From Prorocentrum cordatum (taxonomy: Eukaryota > Sar > Dinophyceae > Prorocentrales > Prorocentraceae): a stretch of 64,000 nt of DNA. Location: the NCBI GenBank assembly GCA_963575745.1, contig CAUYUJ010012747.1, forward strand, positions 1 to 64,000. Reading direction: 5' to 3'. The notes under the pieces were generated by a model. It saw only the letters and a program-made list of their open reading frames with translations. It was not told the origin of the DNA and did no database searches. Every line of letters starts with the position of its first letter. Positions within the stretch are counted from its first letter, which is position 1. Positions 50,877 through 60,482 of the stretch are shown here, one piece after another. The translations under genes were made by a program, and so were the position numbers.

Positions 50877-51138
50877 GTTGTCCGCGTGACCCGAAAGGGG
50901 GTCCAGCTGAAATGGGGTGGTGCAACAGATTGGTGGTGCAACCGTATTGCAAACGTGATGCGCAAGAGAGTTGCATGGCATTGTATTGCAAGTAGTGTCT
51001 CGCACGCGAACATGCAGCAATACAGCTGCGCACCGGAATGTACTGCATGCCTCAGATCTACTGCAATCCCGCAAATCTATTGCACCAAATTGATTGCACC
51101 ACCCCCTTTTCGATGGACACCCTTCTGGGTCAACCAGA
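50877..51138. mobile_element. Inverted-repeat element with GGTGGTGCAA ends and TTGCA-rich core
   Basis: TGACCCGAAAGGGGGTCCAG plus GGGGTGGTGCAACAGATT faces AATTGATTGCACCACCCCC plus TCGATGGACACCCTTCTGGG. Arms of about 45 bp are imperfect inverses. The core has at least eight TTGCA/TGCAA pentamers. A MITE-like unit seen once in the window. Confidence 0.72.
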
Positions 51139-51462
51139 TGTTGCACCAGTGTCCGGGTCGAGGGAGGGAGAGCGGAGGCAGGAGCTCGGTGCGCTCGCGC
51201 CCCATCTGATGTCCTGCCCCTCCCGCCCATCCCGGCCTCCCCGATCGGCGCTGGAAGCTCGAGTGACGGCCCGAGGGCCAAGATGCTTCTCCGCCCCGTG
51301 GAGGAGCCCCGACGGGACGTCTTGAGCGCCCGAGGGCCAAGTGGTTTCCTCGCCCCGTGCAAAGAGCCCCGACGGGACGTGTTGGGAAGTCTTCGGCCTC
51401 TGGAGGCCTTGGCCGGGCCCCAGGGCTCCAAACCACGGCTGGGGAGGAAGAGCCAGTGCGAA

Positions 51463-51620
51463 GTCGGGCGTGTTCCTCTACAGGAGGAATGAATATTTAA
51501 ACATATCAAGAAATAGTGTGGGGACGATGTTTCGAGTATTTTTGGCGCATTTTTGAAAATTGTTGTTGGGTATATTTTGCTGTTCGTCCAAAGTCCGCCT
51601 GAAGGGGACATGCCCGACCT
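51463..51620 (+). mobile_element. MITE family B
   Basis: GTCGGGCGTGTTCCTCTACA to GAAGGGGACATGCCCGACCT. Confidence 0.9.
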
Positions 51621-51706
51621 AGAGCCAGTGCCCAGAAAGGAGTCCAGACCTCCGGGGATCGGCCACGCGCAGAGGAGGTGTGGGGGGGAGGGTTTCTCAG
51701 GATTAA

Positions 51707-51871
51707 GTCGGGCGTGTCCCTCTACAGGAGGAATAGTCAAAGATGGTCAAAAGAAAAAATCGGGAACCGATCTTCTATTCTCTTCGACTATGTTTCCATT
51801 ATTCCTTGACTACTTTACATATTTCGTCCAAAGTCCGCCTGTAGGGGGACATGCCCGACCTAATCTAAGGA
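51707..51871 (+). mobile_element. MITE family B
   Basis: GTCGGGCGTGTCCCTCTACA to GGGGGACATGCCCGACCT, 86 bp after the previous copy and in the same orientation. The interior differs (CGGGAACCGATCTTCTATTC). Confidence 0.9.
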
Positions 51872-52019
51872 GCACCCCTGCTTCTTAAGAAGGCGCGGGC
51901 CTGGTCTACAGATGGCGGCGCGCACAGAGGCGCGGGCAAGGGAAGGGCTGGACCTCCAGATCGGAGGGGGGGCCCTGACTGGGGGTGGGGGCTTTGTGGG
52001 CCCCGGAAACGGCAGGGCA

Positions 52020-52215
52020 GTTGTTTCACCGTTTCCAAAAAAATGTCCGTTGAAAATGGAAACGGCAAAAAAAAACGGCGACCGGAAACGGAAAAAAAAA
52101 CGGCTCCAGGATTGGAACCGGAGCCGGAACCGGTCCAAAAACGGCGACGGAACCAGTAAAAAAACGGCTTCGGAACCGGCAAAAAACCGGCAGAACGGAA
52201 CCGGTAAAAAATGGC
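52020..52215 (+). repeat. CGGAAACGGCAAAAAA-type degenerate array
   Basis: GGAACCGG and AAAAAACGGC units of about 12-20 bp alternate. Enclosed by the inverted pair GGCCCCGGAAACGGC (about 52000) and CGTTTCCAGGGCC (52218), it may be the core of another inverted-repeat element. Confidence 0.6.
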
Positions 52216-52374
52216 TTTGTCGTTTCCAGGGCCTACTGAGGGTGGGGGGTGGGACGTGCTGCCCTCGCCCGTGACTTTTTCAAGACGTTGGGTGCTTGAG
52301 CTCCCCCTTTGGCGCGCCGCCGAGTGGTGCACCCCCCCTTCTCGGCCGCGCGCAGAAGGGGGCGGGGGGGAGGG

Positions 52375-52470
52375 GGGGGAGGGCTGCTTGGGAGCACCCC
52401 TGCTTCTTCGAAGGCGCGGGCCTGGTCTGCACACGTAGGGCCAGCGCCTTCCAAGAAGCAGCGCAGCCTC
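52375..52470. repeat. GCTTCTTCGAAGGCGC palindromic repeat
   Basis: GAGCACCCCTGCTTCTTCGA plus AGGCGCGGGCCTGGTCTxCA and the inverse GGGCCAGCGCCTTCCAAGAA plus GCAGC. Same family as 22366 and 40905. Confidence 0.75.
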
Positions 52471-52629
52471 CATCTCAGAGGGCGTCCCCCCTCCCCCTGG
52501 CCCCTCAGTCCGCGCCGCCAACCCCTTCCCACTGCGCAGGTTGCTCCCCATCCGCGAACATGCATCATCGCGGTATTTCTGCTCCAGCAAAAGGCCCCGT
52601 CGTGTCGGGCGCAGTCGGGGAAGAGGGAG

Positions 52630-52900
52630 TTGCGTAGAGAGGAAGAGGAGGTGGCGGGTGAGCAGGAGGATGAGCAGGCGGAAAAGGAGGAAAATGAGGA
52701 AGGAGGAGAGACGGAAGCAGGAGGAGGGAGGAACGTATTGAAACGTCTTCGAAAATTGTCAGAGAAATTAAAAAGAGGAGGGTGAGGGAGGAGAGAGGGA
52801 AGGATGAGGAGGGAGGAACATATTGAAACAGTTCCGGAAACTCGGAGAGAAATGAAAACAAAAAGAGCGAGGGAGGGAGTGAGGAGGGAGGGAGGAGTTT
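52630..52900 (+). repeat. GGA/GAGGGAG purine-rich block
   Basis: Degenerate GAGGA repeats containing a duplicated GGAGGAACxTATTGAAAC (about 52726 and 52810). Simple-sequence derived. Confidence 0.8.
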
Positions 52901-53464
52901 CTTGAAACCTTTCCGGAAGCCCAGGAACCAAGGACAAACAAAAGCGTTGGCCCATTTCGGATTCGGGCGAATGGGTCCTTTGCAAAGGGCATCTCGAAAA
53001 TGTACGCAACAGTTCGCGCAATCGTTCGTGCTGGATCCTGCTGGATGTGGGCAAAACGCCTTGCATTTGGCATTGCTATGGTCCGTGAAAGAGCCCACGC
53101 GCCATGAACCACATGATGAACTATTGCATGTATTTTTCCTGGCACCATTACGAAAGACCCCTTTTGCCCGGCAATTGCCGGCGTTCCAGAGCTCTCAGAG
53201 CGTTCCGGAACGCAGAATGTTAGGGCGCCCGAGACATTTTCCAGAGCTTCTGGATCTCAGAGATTCTCGACTTATCCTCACCGGAAGTTATCCTCGTCCT
53301 GCATTCGTTTACCCTTCTGCTGCAGAGAAGGAACCCTATGTGGCCCCTGAAGGGGCCCTCTCATGCCCAAAAGGGGGCCCCTAGGGCCCGAAAAGTGCAC
53401 CTTTCTCCCCTTCCGTTTCCTCGATCTTACAGGAGGGCCTAAAAATAGAACCAGAACCTCGAGA
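52901..53464. other. No recognisable gene
   Basis: Mixed-composition, lower-GC DNA. Overlapping open frames lie on both strands (plus 52902-53384; minus 52768-53148). I recognised no motif. The only repeat noted is GAGCGTTCCGGAACGC at 53198, shared with the core at 44.88 kb. Confidence 0.4.
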
Positions 53465-53552
53465 CTCAATTTCCTGTCGAGGTTCTTAGCGGCCCTGATA
53501 GGTCTGTAAGTCTGGAGGGTTGTTATTTAGCATTCTGGAAGGTCAAGGTTAT
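53465..53552 (+). repeat. Dispersed repeat shared with 19.15 kb
   Basis: TTTCCTGTCGAGGTTCTTAG, TAAGTCTGGAGGG and TTCTGGAAGGTCA. See the partner at 19145. Confidence 0.65.
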
Positions 53553-53937
53553 CCCCTGAGATCCGACGTTGCAAAAAATAATCAACATCGTGGAAAATCG
53601 CGACCAAATCCAGAGACCCCATCTCTGTGCGTCAATTTTCGAGCCGGACCGATCTGTAAGGGTCCCGGGGCCCGAAATTTGGCAAGAACGCCCGTTGTGA
53701 AAGAACTGCGAATTGCAACGCCAGGATCTCAGGGCCTGACGTTGCCCCTTCGTTTTCGGGCCAGAGCTCGTCTCTCCAGCGGCCGTTTCGGGACGATGCG
53801 GGGCACCCGAAACGTCCTCGGCGAGGCGCAGCTGGTGGAACGCATCCCGAGGCTGTAACACCGCGAGGCTCGTCCTCGTCGTCGGCGGCGGCGGCGGCCG
53901 CGGCGGCGGCGCGTCGCTCCCCCATGAAGCGACGCCC

Positions 53938-54275
53938 AAGCCCAGAGCCCCGAGTCATCCGGGGCAGCTCGGGTCAGGGCTGACTCGGGCTCGTTTTTCG
54001 GGAACCCGAACCCGAGTTACCCCGGGCCCGAGTTGCCCCGGATGATTAACTCGGGCGCCCAGAGCCCCGAATCATCGGGGCTGACTCGGGTTCGTGTTCT
54101 TCGGGAGTCCGAACGAACCCGAGGTACCCTGGGCCCGAGCTACCACGGATACCTGGGGCGCCCAGAGCCCCAAATCGTCAGGGGCAATTCGGGTCAGGGC
54201 CAAGATCCTCCTTCGGGAACCCGAACCCGGGTTACCCTGGGCCCGAGTTACCCCAGAGAATTCGGGCGCCCAATC
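53938..54275. repeat. Three tandem palindromic CCCGAGTTACCCCGG modules
   Basis: Each of about 110 bp runs from GCCCAGAGCCCCGA(A/G)TCAT through TCGGGxxCxxGAACCCGA to GGCCCGAGTTACCCCGGATG. The fold-back pairs start with end. Related to 46418-46640 and 54650-54770. Confidence 0.8.
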
Positions 54276-54284
54276 GGTCCGCAT

Positions 54285-54438
54285 GTAGAGGGGGCCACAT
54301 GCGAGCCCTACCCCTGACCCCCACGAGCTCTGCGGTGGAGGGTGGGGTTCACGTCGCTCGGGAGCCCGAGCGAAGTGAACCCCACCCTTCCCCTCAGAAA
54401 TCGGGGGGTGGGGGTAGGGCTCGCATGTGGCCCCCTGA
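54285..54438. mobile_element. Diverged copy of the 156-bp palindrome
   Basis: GTAGAGGGGGCCACATGCGA and GCTCGCATGTGGCCCCCTGA, with GGGAGCCCGAGCG at the centre. Arms match imperfectly, unlike the perfect copy at 33507, so that one is younger or has been homogenised. Confidence 0.85.
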
Positions 54439-54940
54439 GGTATCCCTCCTCAACCTGGTCTTCGGGCCACACCCCAGGCCTGCGGGCGTCCGGGACGATT
54501 TGGCCGGCCCCAGAAGAGCGCCTCCTCGGCGAGGCGCCGCGGCTGCAGGAGGCGCCCCGCGGCGGGAGGGCAGAGGGCACGACGACGGCGCCAGGAAACC
54601 TCCGCCGGAAGCGACGCCAGCGCCAGAAGCGGACCCGAGCCGCCCCGGATGAGTCGGGCGCCCATGGAGCCCCGAATCATCAGGGGCACAACTCGGGTCA
54701 GGGCCGGCTCGGGCTCGAATTCTTCGCGAGGCCGAATTCCCGAGTTGCCCCGAGCTGCCGGCGTCCGAACCCGAGCGCGGCTCCGGCGCGAGGCCTGCGG
54801 GGTGCCGGCGGAGCCTCCGGGAGCCGCGCCCGGGAGGCCCCCGGCGGGCTTGGTGGTGCCGCCGCCGCCGGCGGCCGGCGGCTCCCGGCCGCCTGCGGCG
54901 CGCTCGCGGCGGGCGCCCCGGGGCACGCCTGCAGAGAGCG

Positions 54941-54990
54941 GTCGAGCAGCGGCGAAGCGTCCTGGCGTGGCTAACGGTGTTCTAAGACCC
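54941..54990 (+). mobile_element. Fragment of the GTTCTAAGAAC element
   Basis: TCGAGCAGCGGCGAAGCGTC and CTGGCGTGGCTAACGGTGTT and CTAAGACCC; truncated on the right. Confidence 0.5.
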
Positions 54991-55183
54991 ATCTATTTCT
55001 ATTTGGTCCATGCTCGGGCGACGAAGGGAAAGATGGCCTCGTCTGCGCCGACGTGGGCGCGCGAGCTGCCCGCGGAAAGGTCGGGCGTGAGCGCCTCTTG
55101 TCTCCAACGCAGCGGTTCCGCGGCGGCGGCCCGCGTGAGCCACGGCGTAAGGTCGCTAATGCCATCTCGCGTAAGACCCGCTT

Positions 55184-55394
55184 CTCAAGCAGTGGCGAAG
55201 CGTCCAGGCGTGCCTATAGGCCCACCAAGCAATGTTCTAAGGACTTTTTGTGGTTTCCACAAAAGGTTCTTGGAACATTTCTGGCCGGGACTGTCTTGTT
55301 TTAACACCTCGGGTTTCGTTCTAAGAACGTTGTTCTTCGTCGAACATGTCGTGGTAGGCCTACAGGAATGCTAGGACGGTCGGTCCCTGCTCAG
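55184..55394 (+). mobile_element. GTTCTAAGAAC family element
   Basis: TCAAGCAGTGGCGAAGCGTC to GGTCGGTCCCTGCTCAG; internal GTTCTAAGGACTTTTTGTGG and GGTTCTTGGAACATTTCTGG. Its right end coincides with the 3' limit of the LINE fragment. Confidence 0.82.
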
Positions 55395-55994
55395 ATCGGG
55401 GGCAGCGCCCCTCAGCCTCCTCGTATGCAAGCCTCCTCGATGGGATTCGATCCCAGACCCCCTCGCGTGGTGAGAAAATATTCTGGCCGGAAGTGTTTCG
55501 CCATGTTCGGTGTCCGGGGGCTCTCACCAGGCTGTCGTTCGGGAGAGCTGCGATCCGCCCCAGCAGGCACACTTGCCTGTACGCAAGCGTGGTGCTGAGT
55601 TTACGGCATTCGCATGTCTGCAGCACGGTCGCGTTGGAGACGCGGCTGCAATATGAATGCGCGAGCCCAGCCATATTGCGCAAACACCGCGCTTGAAATG
55701 TGCCGAACTTGTTGCTCTCAGAAACGTTGAGCCACAGCGAGTGGAGGCAATACATCAATTTAGCCACGATGCAGGCTTCAAAAATAGTAATTTTTGTGCA
55801 GAGGCAAGCGCGCGTGCTTCCAGATGCTGCAGAGCGTGTGAAAATATCTGCACGCCATGCCTGTGTTTTCCCTACCTAGGCTCTGCCTAGAGGGTTCTTA
55901 CTCTCTTAGCTTAAAGGGGCCGGGCAGTGGAAAGCGCCCCGGGCGGTTCCCCTGGTCCCCGCCCCGCGGTTCCCCCAGTTGCGCCCCCTGGGCT

Positions 55995-56240
55995 CACCCA
56001 GCTTAGCTAAGCTTAGCTTAGCTTCGCTTAGCCTAGCTTAGCTTAGCTTGTATCATCTTAGCTTAGTTTAGCTTAGCTTTGCCTAGCCTAGCTTAGCTCA
56101 GCTCAGCTTAGCTTAGCTTAGCTTAGCTTATCTCATCTTAGCTTAGCTTAGCTTAGCTTAGCTTGGCTTGGCTTAACTTAGCTTGACTTGGCTTAGCTTC
56201 GCCTAGCCTAGCTTAGCTTAGCTTAGCTTAGCATAGCTGG
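55995..56240 (+). repeat. TAGCTTAGCT array
   Basis: AGCTTAGCTTAGCT pentamer-like repeats with TATC and TGGC variants. It lies within the inserted element. Confidence 0.95.
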
Positions 56241-56700
56241 ACTTACCTTCGCTTAGCGAACCGCATCATAGCGCAGCGCAGCATTAGCACAGCATAGCAT
56301 AGCATAGCCAAGCATAGCATATCATAGCATAGCTCAGCATAGCATAGCATAGCATATCGTTGCAGCATACCATAACCTAACATGGCATAGCGCAGCATAG
56401 CATAGTAGCATGTCATCGCATACCATAGCATAACATTGCTTGGCATAGCACAGCGCAGCATAACATAGCATACCACAGCACAACATATCATATCATAGCA
56501 TGGCATAGCGCAGCACATAATCGCATAGCCTAGCATATCATAGCATAGCATAGCGCAGCTTAGCATTTCATAGCATAGCCTAGCATAGCATAGCATAGCG
56601 CAGCATAGCATAGCAAATCATAGCATAGCGCAGCATAGCATAGCATAGCATAGCATAGCACAGCGCATCATATCATATCATATCATAGCCTAGCACAACA
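56241..56700 (+). repeat. CATAGCATAG array
   Basis: Pentamer AGCAT with GCGC variants, about 460 bp, grading from the TAGCT array. The minus-strand open frame here (Cys/Tyr/Met) is an artefact. Confidence 0.95.
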
Positions 56701-56826
56701 CAGCGCAGCCGAGCGTAGGTGTAGATGTAGGTGTAGATGTGAGTCTCGCTGTTGATGTTGATGTAGATGTAGATGCAGGTGTAGATGTACATGTAGCTGT
56801 CGGTGTAGATGTAGATGTTGCTTTCC
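56701..56826 (+). repeat. GTAGAT hexamer array
   Basis: GTAGATGTAGATGTAG with TTGATG variants; right end of the inserted element's core. Confidence 0.9.
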
Positions 56827-58166
56827 TAAATGCTCCAACTCCTAGGTAGGGTCGCACTGGGATAATTTCTGCTCAGTTCGGCGCTGCTGGAGCCCGAAGA
56901 GTCCAAGAGACCTCCGAGGTACGCCATGCTGTCCTTCTGAGGGATCTGCGCTCCGTCGGGCCTGCGAATGTCAGCGTCGCAGCGCACGGGCAAAGCTTCC
57001 AACTTGGTCCAGTTGAAAGTCAGTCCGTAGTTGTTGCCTGCTTCTTGGATTGCCATCATCAGAGCGCCGAAGAACTCGGCGGTCGAGCCGACCAGCAAAG
57101 TGTCGTCCGCGGCGTGGATGAGCTCCCCGACCGGGAAGCCGTCTGTCGCCTGGAAGCCCTTGCGCTGGAAGGCGGCCTTTGCGTCGTGCACCAGTATGGT
57201 CATGACGATCGAAGAGAGAAATGGTGATAGCGGGCGTCCCTGAGATATGCCGAACTCCTGCGGATGTCGTTCCGACGTCTCCCCAGCGTCGCGCACCCAG
57301 AAGGAGCGATCCGTGTAAATCGACCGCACGACCTCGGCAAAAAAAAGCTGGGCACGCCGAACCGCACAAGCGCTCGCACCAGGGCGTCCAGCGAGACGCA
57401 GTCGAAAGCCTTGGCCCAATCCAAAGCCAGGAAAAAGAGCTTGCCCGATTTAGTTTCCCAGACATCTTCGATCAGTCGCCTCGCAATGAACAGGGCATCG
57501 GCTGTCCCGCAGCCTGATCGAAACATCCAGGCTGGGTGCTCCAGAGCCAGGCCTCGGCGCCAGCACGTTTGGGCCCGTTGAGCAATACGGATGCGCAACG
57601 TTTGTGGCCAATCGGCAGCAAGGAGATAGGCCGGTCCCCCTTTTTGAAAAATGTTGTCAAAGCTTTGTAGCCAATGGGCAAAGTTTGTAGCCAATGGGCA
57701 GCAAAATGTTGGGTCCACCTGTTTGAAAATTGCTGTCACGACGGCCTGGCGCCGCGCGTCTGGCACCGACTTCTCTTCCCGGCATCGGGTACACAGCAAA
57801 GTCGCCCGTTCGCACTCCGTCGTGCCTTCCTGGCAAAGTGCTTGCCACAATGCGGCTGGAACGCCATCCTCCCCAGCAGCGCGGTTGCACTTCAGCCCGC
57901 GGGCAGCCTGGCATACTTCCGACTGGGTGATGGGGTCGGTGGGGATGTCGAGTTCGGGGCCCAAGTTGTCCAGATTGTCCGCAATCGTTGTCGGGCGCAC
58001 CGCCCACGGCACCTTGGAGGAATACTCCGCCAAAGCCTCAGCTCGTTGTCGCTCGATGCCCCCGCGAGCTGCCACGGAGGTCGCAACGGTCTGCGTCGGG
58101 GGTGACCGCTGGCTTATATCTCCCCTGGCGACGGCGGGCGTAACCAGCGGGTGGAGGGAGGCCTGA

Positions 58167-58597
58167 CATCGCTCGGACGTGTGCATTTTCTCGGCGGGGG
58201 CCATCGATGATGGGCTTGTTTTCCCCCACCACCACCATAAGTTGGAGGGGGAGGGGGTCCTCCGCCGCCTCCTCCTCCTCCTCTTCGTCCTCCTCCTCCT
58301 CCTCCTCCTCCTCCTCGTCCTCCACCTCCTTTCCCGACAGGCGACCAGGCGATCGCAAACGTGGATCAAGGGGGCGTGGATCAGCGACGGGTCCCATTTC
58401 CATGGGAAATCGTTGATTTCCGCCGCCGAGCGAGGCGGCACCGGCCGCGCTTTTGGGGAGGGCGCCTCCCCCGATCTATGGATTTTGGGCGACCGCGCGC
58501 CACATCCGTGGATCGCGAACCCGGATCCTCGTGCGGAGAGTTAAAGCGCGCACGATGTCGATCCATATGCAAGGGGGGTGAGCGTCCGAGCGATGGC
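58167..58597 (+). mobile_element. Enlarged GGCATCGCTCGGACG MITE with CTC core
   Basis: CATCGCTCGGACGTGTGCAT at the left and GAGCGTCCGAGCGATGGCC at the right are 430 bp apart, versus about 120 bp in other copies. The extra DNA includes a CTC array (58262-58330) and unique sequence. It truncates the LINE on its 5' side. Confidence 0.75.
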
Positions 58598-58864
58598 CGG
58601 GAGGGGCGGAGGGGGGGCGGGCCACGTCCTCGGCTCGCGCCGGCGCCGCCTGCGAATGCTTTTGGGAGCGGTCAGCTATGTCCCACGCTGCGCGGCCGCG
58701 GATCGTGGCGTGACCATGAGGGGAGGGAGGGGGGGCCGAAGGGGCGAGGCGGCTCCCGGGCGTGATCGCGAAGAGCAGCAGGCACCGTGCAGTGTGTGCG
58801 CTCCTGGGGGGGGATCTCGGACATGCTCGCGTCGCGGCCTTCTGGGCAAAGCGTGCATGCACGC

Positions 58865-58990
58865 AAGTTCTCGAACGTTCTCGCGGACTTGTTGGATCTG
58901 CGTTGGGCCCCCCCTGGCGCCGCCCCTGGCGCCAAGGGCGCCGCCAGGGTGGTCCAGCGCCGATCCAAGAGATCCGCAGGCTTGTGTTAA
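58865..58990. mobile_element. GTCCGCGCGG family element
   Basis: TCTCGCGGACTTGTTGGATC plus TGCGTTGGG faces GTCCAGCGCCGATCCAAGAG plus ATCCGC. A CCTGGCGCC/GGCGCCAGG hairpin lies in the middle. Confidence 0.68.
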
Positions 58991-59391
58991 CTCCGTCCAT
59001 TCGTCATCCAAACCATGCGCGGGTCGTGAAGAAAATCGCGACGGGAGGCTTTTTGCAGCTGTCGGCCTCCCAGGGAACGGGTCGGGACTTCTGGGGACGC
59101 CGTCTTGAAGCAAAGGAACACATCGCATGCATGGGACGGGCTCAGGGGAAGAAGTCTTCGACAGTCTTCAGAAGGGGCTCCTCTCGGGGCCCCTCTCGGG
59201 GCGGGCCCTTCTCGGGCCCTCCTGGGCGCCTCCGGGGACGTCTTCGAAGCCTCTGCGGCATCTGCCGCTGGGCTTCTTTCGGCCCGCGGCCCCAGAAGTC
59301 CCGGCCGCTCCCCCGTCGCCCTCGGGCCCAGGCTTGAGGACCCTCGGAGCCCGCAAGCGGCCCCCGCGGGCCGACAATCCGAGGCGGGAAT

Positions 59392-59560
59392 TGATCCATA
59401 TCCACCGCCTGGAGGGTCAGTTTTCGGAGCCTCGGCAGGCGGTGGATGTGGACATATTCCGGGCCCCCGGGGGCCGAAACACGTCCATGTCCACCGCCCG
59501 CTGGGGCACCGGGACGTCGGTTCCCAGGCGGTGGATATGGATAACTCCCCGCCTCGCACG
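59392..59560. mobile_element. Two adjacent CATATCCACCGCC palindromic elements
   Basis: CATATCCACCGCCTGGAGGG/GGCGGTGGATGTG (59398-59450) and CATGTCCACCGCCCGCTGGG/CAGGCGGTGGATATG (59487-59539). The second matches 22148-22226. The same GGCGGTGGAT motif appears in the first cyclophilin intron. Confidence 0.7.
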
Positions 59561-59690
59561 ACATCTGGGCAGCTGGATGGAAGCGGCCTCGGTTCTTCGC
59601 TCGGCTCCGCGGCCCCTCCGCCGTTGTGCCTCCCCTCGGGCCCTCGCGCGCTCCTCTTGTTCGGGCCCTCGCGCGATCCTGCTGCACTAC

Positions 59691-60099
59691 AGGCCTCTCA
59701 GATGGGGGTCCGAGTAGAGGGGGTCGGAGGATTGCCCCAGGGCTGGACCTACACGCTGTTTTGCTGGACTTCGGCTGTGCTTTGTTTTTCCTTATTGGGA
59801 GGGAGGTACAGGAAAACAGGCAGACCAAAACGAAAGACAGAGCGAGAACAAAACGCAAAACAGCGTTTAGGTCCAGCCCTGGATTGCCCTGTATCGCCGA
59901 TGCATCGGCGATGCGGCTCGAAGTGAAGCTCCATTCCTCCTCGCCGACGTCGCCGATGCACCCACCGCCGGCGTCGACGATGCGTCGCCGGTGCATCCCC
60001 GATGCATCGCCGATGCATCGCCGATGCATCGTCGACGCATCGGCGATGCGGCGCAATCCTCCGACCCCATCTACTGCGACCCTATCTATAGGAGGCCTC
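59691..60099. mobile_element. GATGCATCGCC family element with a nested element
   Basis: AGGCCTCTCAGATGGGGGTC plus CGAGTAGAGGGGGTCGGAGG at the left, CCTCCGACCCCATCTACTGC and TATCTATAGGAGGCCT at the right. The core GATGCATCGCCGATGCATCG spans 59950-60045. It is interrupted by the 144-bp element at 59738. Confidence 0.85.
59738..59881. mobile_element. hAT-like MITE, 144 bp, 8-bp duplication GATTGCCC
   Basis: CAGGGCTGGACCTACACGCT plus GTTTTGC is the inverse of the right end with one mismatch over 27 bp. GATTGCCC flanks it at 59730-59737 and 59882-59889. An 8-bp duplication and CAGGG ends are typical of the hAT superfamily. No transposase. Confidence 0.92.
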
Positions 60100-60169
60100 T
60101 ATTTTGTCTGGGCCCTCGCTCGGTCCCACTGCTGCCTGAGAGTTAGCACTTGACTCAAATCGGGGAGAC

Positions 60170-60312
60170 TCAAGGGGTCCAAGGACACGCAAAAAGGTTT
60201 CCCCATATTTCCAATATTTCCGGATTTTTGTCTTCCCGCCCAATTCCCATATTTTCCCATATTTTCCTTCTGATCGACAATCAATTGCGTCTGTGTATTT
60301 TTCCCCTCCTGA
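60170..60312 (-). mobile_element. TCAGGAGGGG...GGCCCCTTCA element, reverse, duplication GAGAC
   Basis: Begins TCAAGGGGTCC and ends CCCCTCCTGA (reverse orientation). GAGAC lies at 60165-60169 and 60313-60317. 143 bp, slightly shorter than other copies. Confidence 0.92.
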
Positions 60313-60422
60313 GAGACGTAAGACTCGAATAAGTCGGAACTCGGGCTTGCCGACGGTTTTTGACGAGCGCGTCCTGGAGCTGCACGGCCCAGTTTTCGTG
60401 GAAGGTTTGCAGCGGGAGCGCG

Positions 60423-60482
60423 CGTCAAATTTCAGATCGGGTCTCGTCGTTTTTATGACGACACCCGATCTGAAATTTGACG
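60423..60482. repeat. Hairpin: CGTCAAATTTCAGATCGGGT inverted repeat
   Basis: A 24-nt arm with one mismatch folds around CGTTTTTATGA. It immediately precedes the GAG array at 60483. Possibly the terminus of a microsatellite-bearing element. Confidence 0.75.

Larger units (their letters stand above)
55870..56851. mobile_element. 982-bp inverted-repeat element carrying satellites, inside the LINE
   Basis: CCCTACCTAGG at 55870-55880 and its exact inverse CCTAGGTAGGG at 56841-56851 bound the block. Inside: unique sequence to 55995, a TAGCT/AGCTTAGCTT array, an AGCATAGCAT array and a GTAGATGTAGAT array. Deleting it joins the reverse transcriptase codons in frame (SRNYPSA, then KNTGMACRY). No target duplication is evident and there is no transposase. 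Confidence 0.78.
55395..58166 (-). pseudogene. LINE-type retrotransposon reverse transcriptase, degraded and interrupted
   Basis: Target-primed reverse transcriptase of the non-LTR class. Read on minus: RT blocks GEDGVPAALW (about 57875), LDWAKAFDCVSLDALVRAL with the first catalytic Asp (about 57400), GISQGRPLSPFLSSIVM (about 57200-57250), HAADDTLLVGS (the YADD box in AADD form, about 57100) and a YLGGLLDSSG block (about 56900). The C-terminal part continues beyond an insertion: GMACRYFHTLCSIWKHARL, IFEACIVAKLMYCLHSLWLN and CLRNMAGLAHSYCSRVSN (55840 down to 55630). Lesions: frame change in the A8 run near 57342-57349, a small duplication near 57640-57740, the 982-bp insertion at 55870-56851, and a frame change in the A5 run near 55791. 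No endonuclease is seen. The 5' side stops at a MITE (58167), the 3' side at another (55394). Confidence 0.88.

Noticed and set aside
55995-56700. TAGCT/AGCAT arrays considered as the 3' tail of the LINE
   Set aside because: Reverse transcriptase coding sequence resumes beyond them in frame (to 55630), and 11-bp inverted ends bound them, so they are an insertion.
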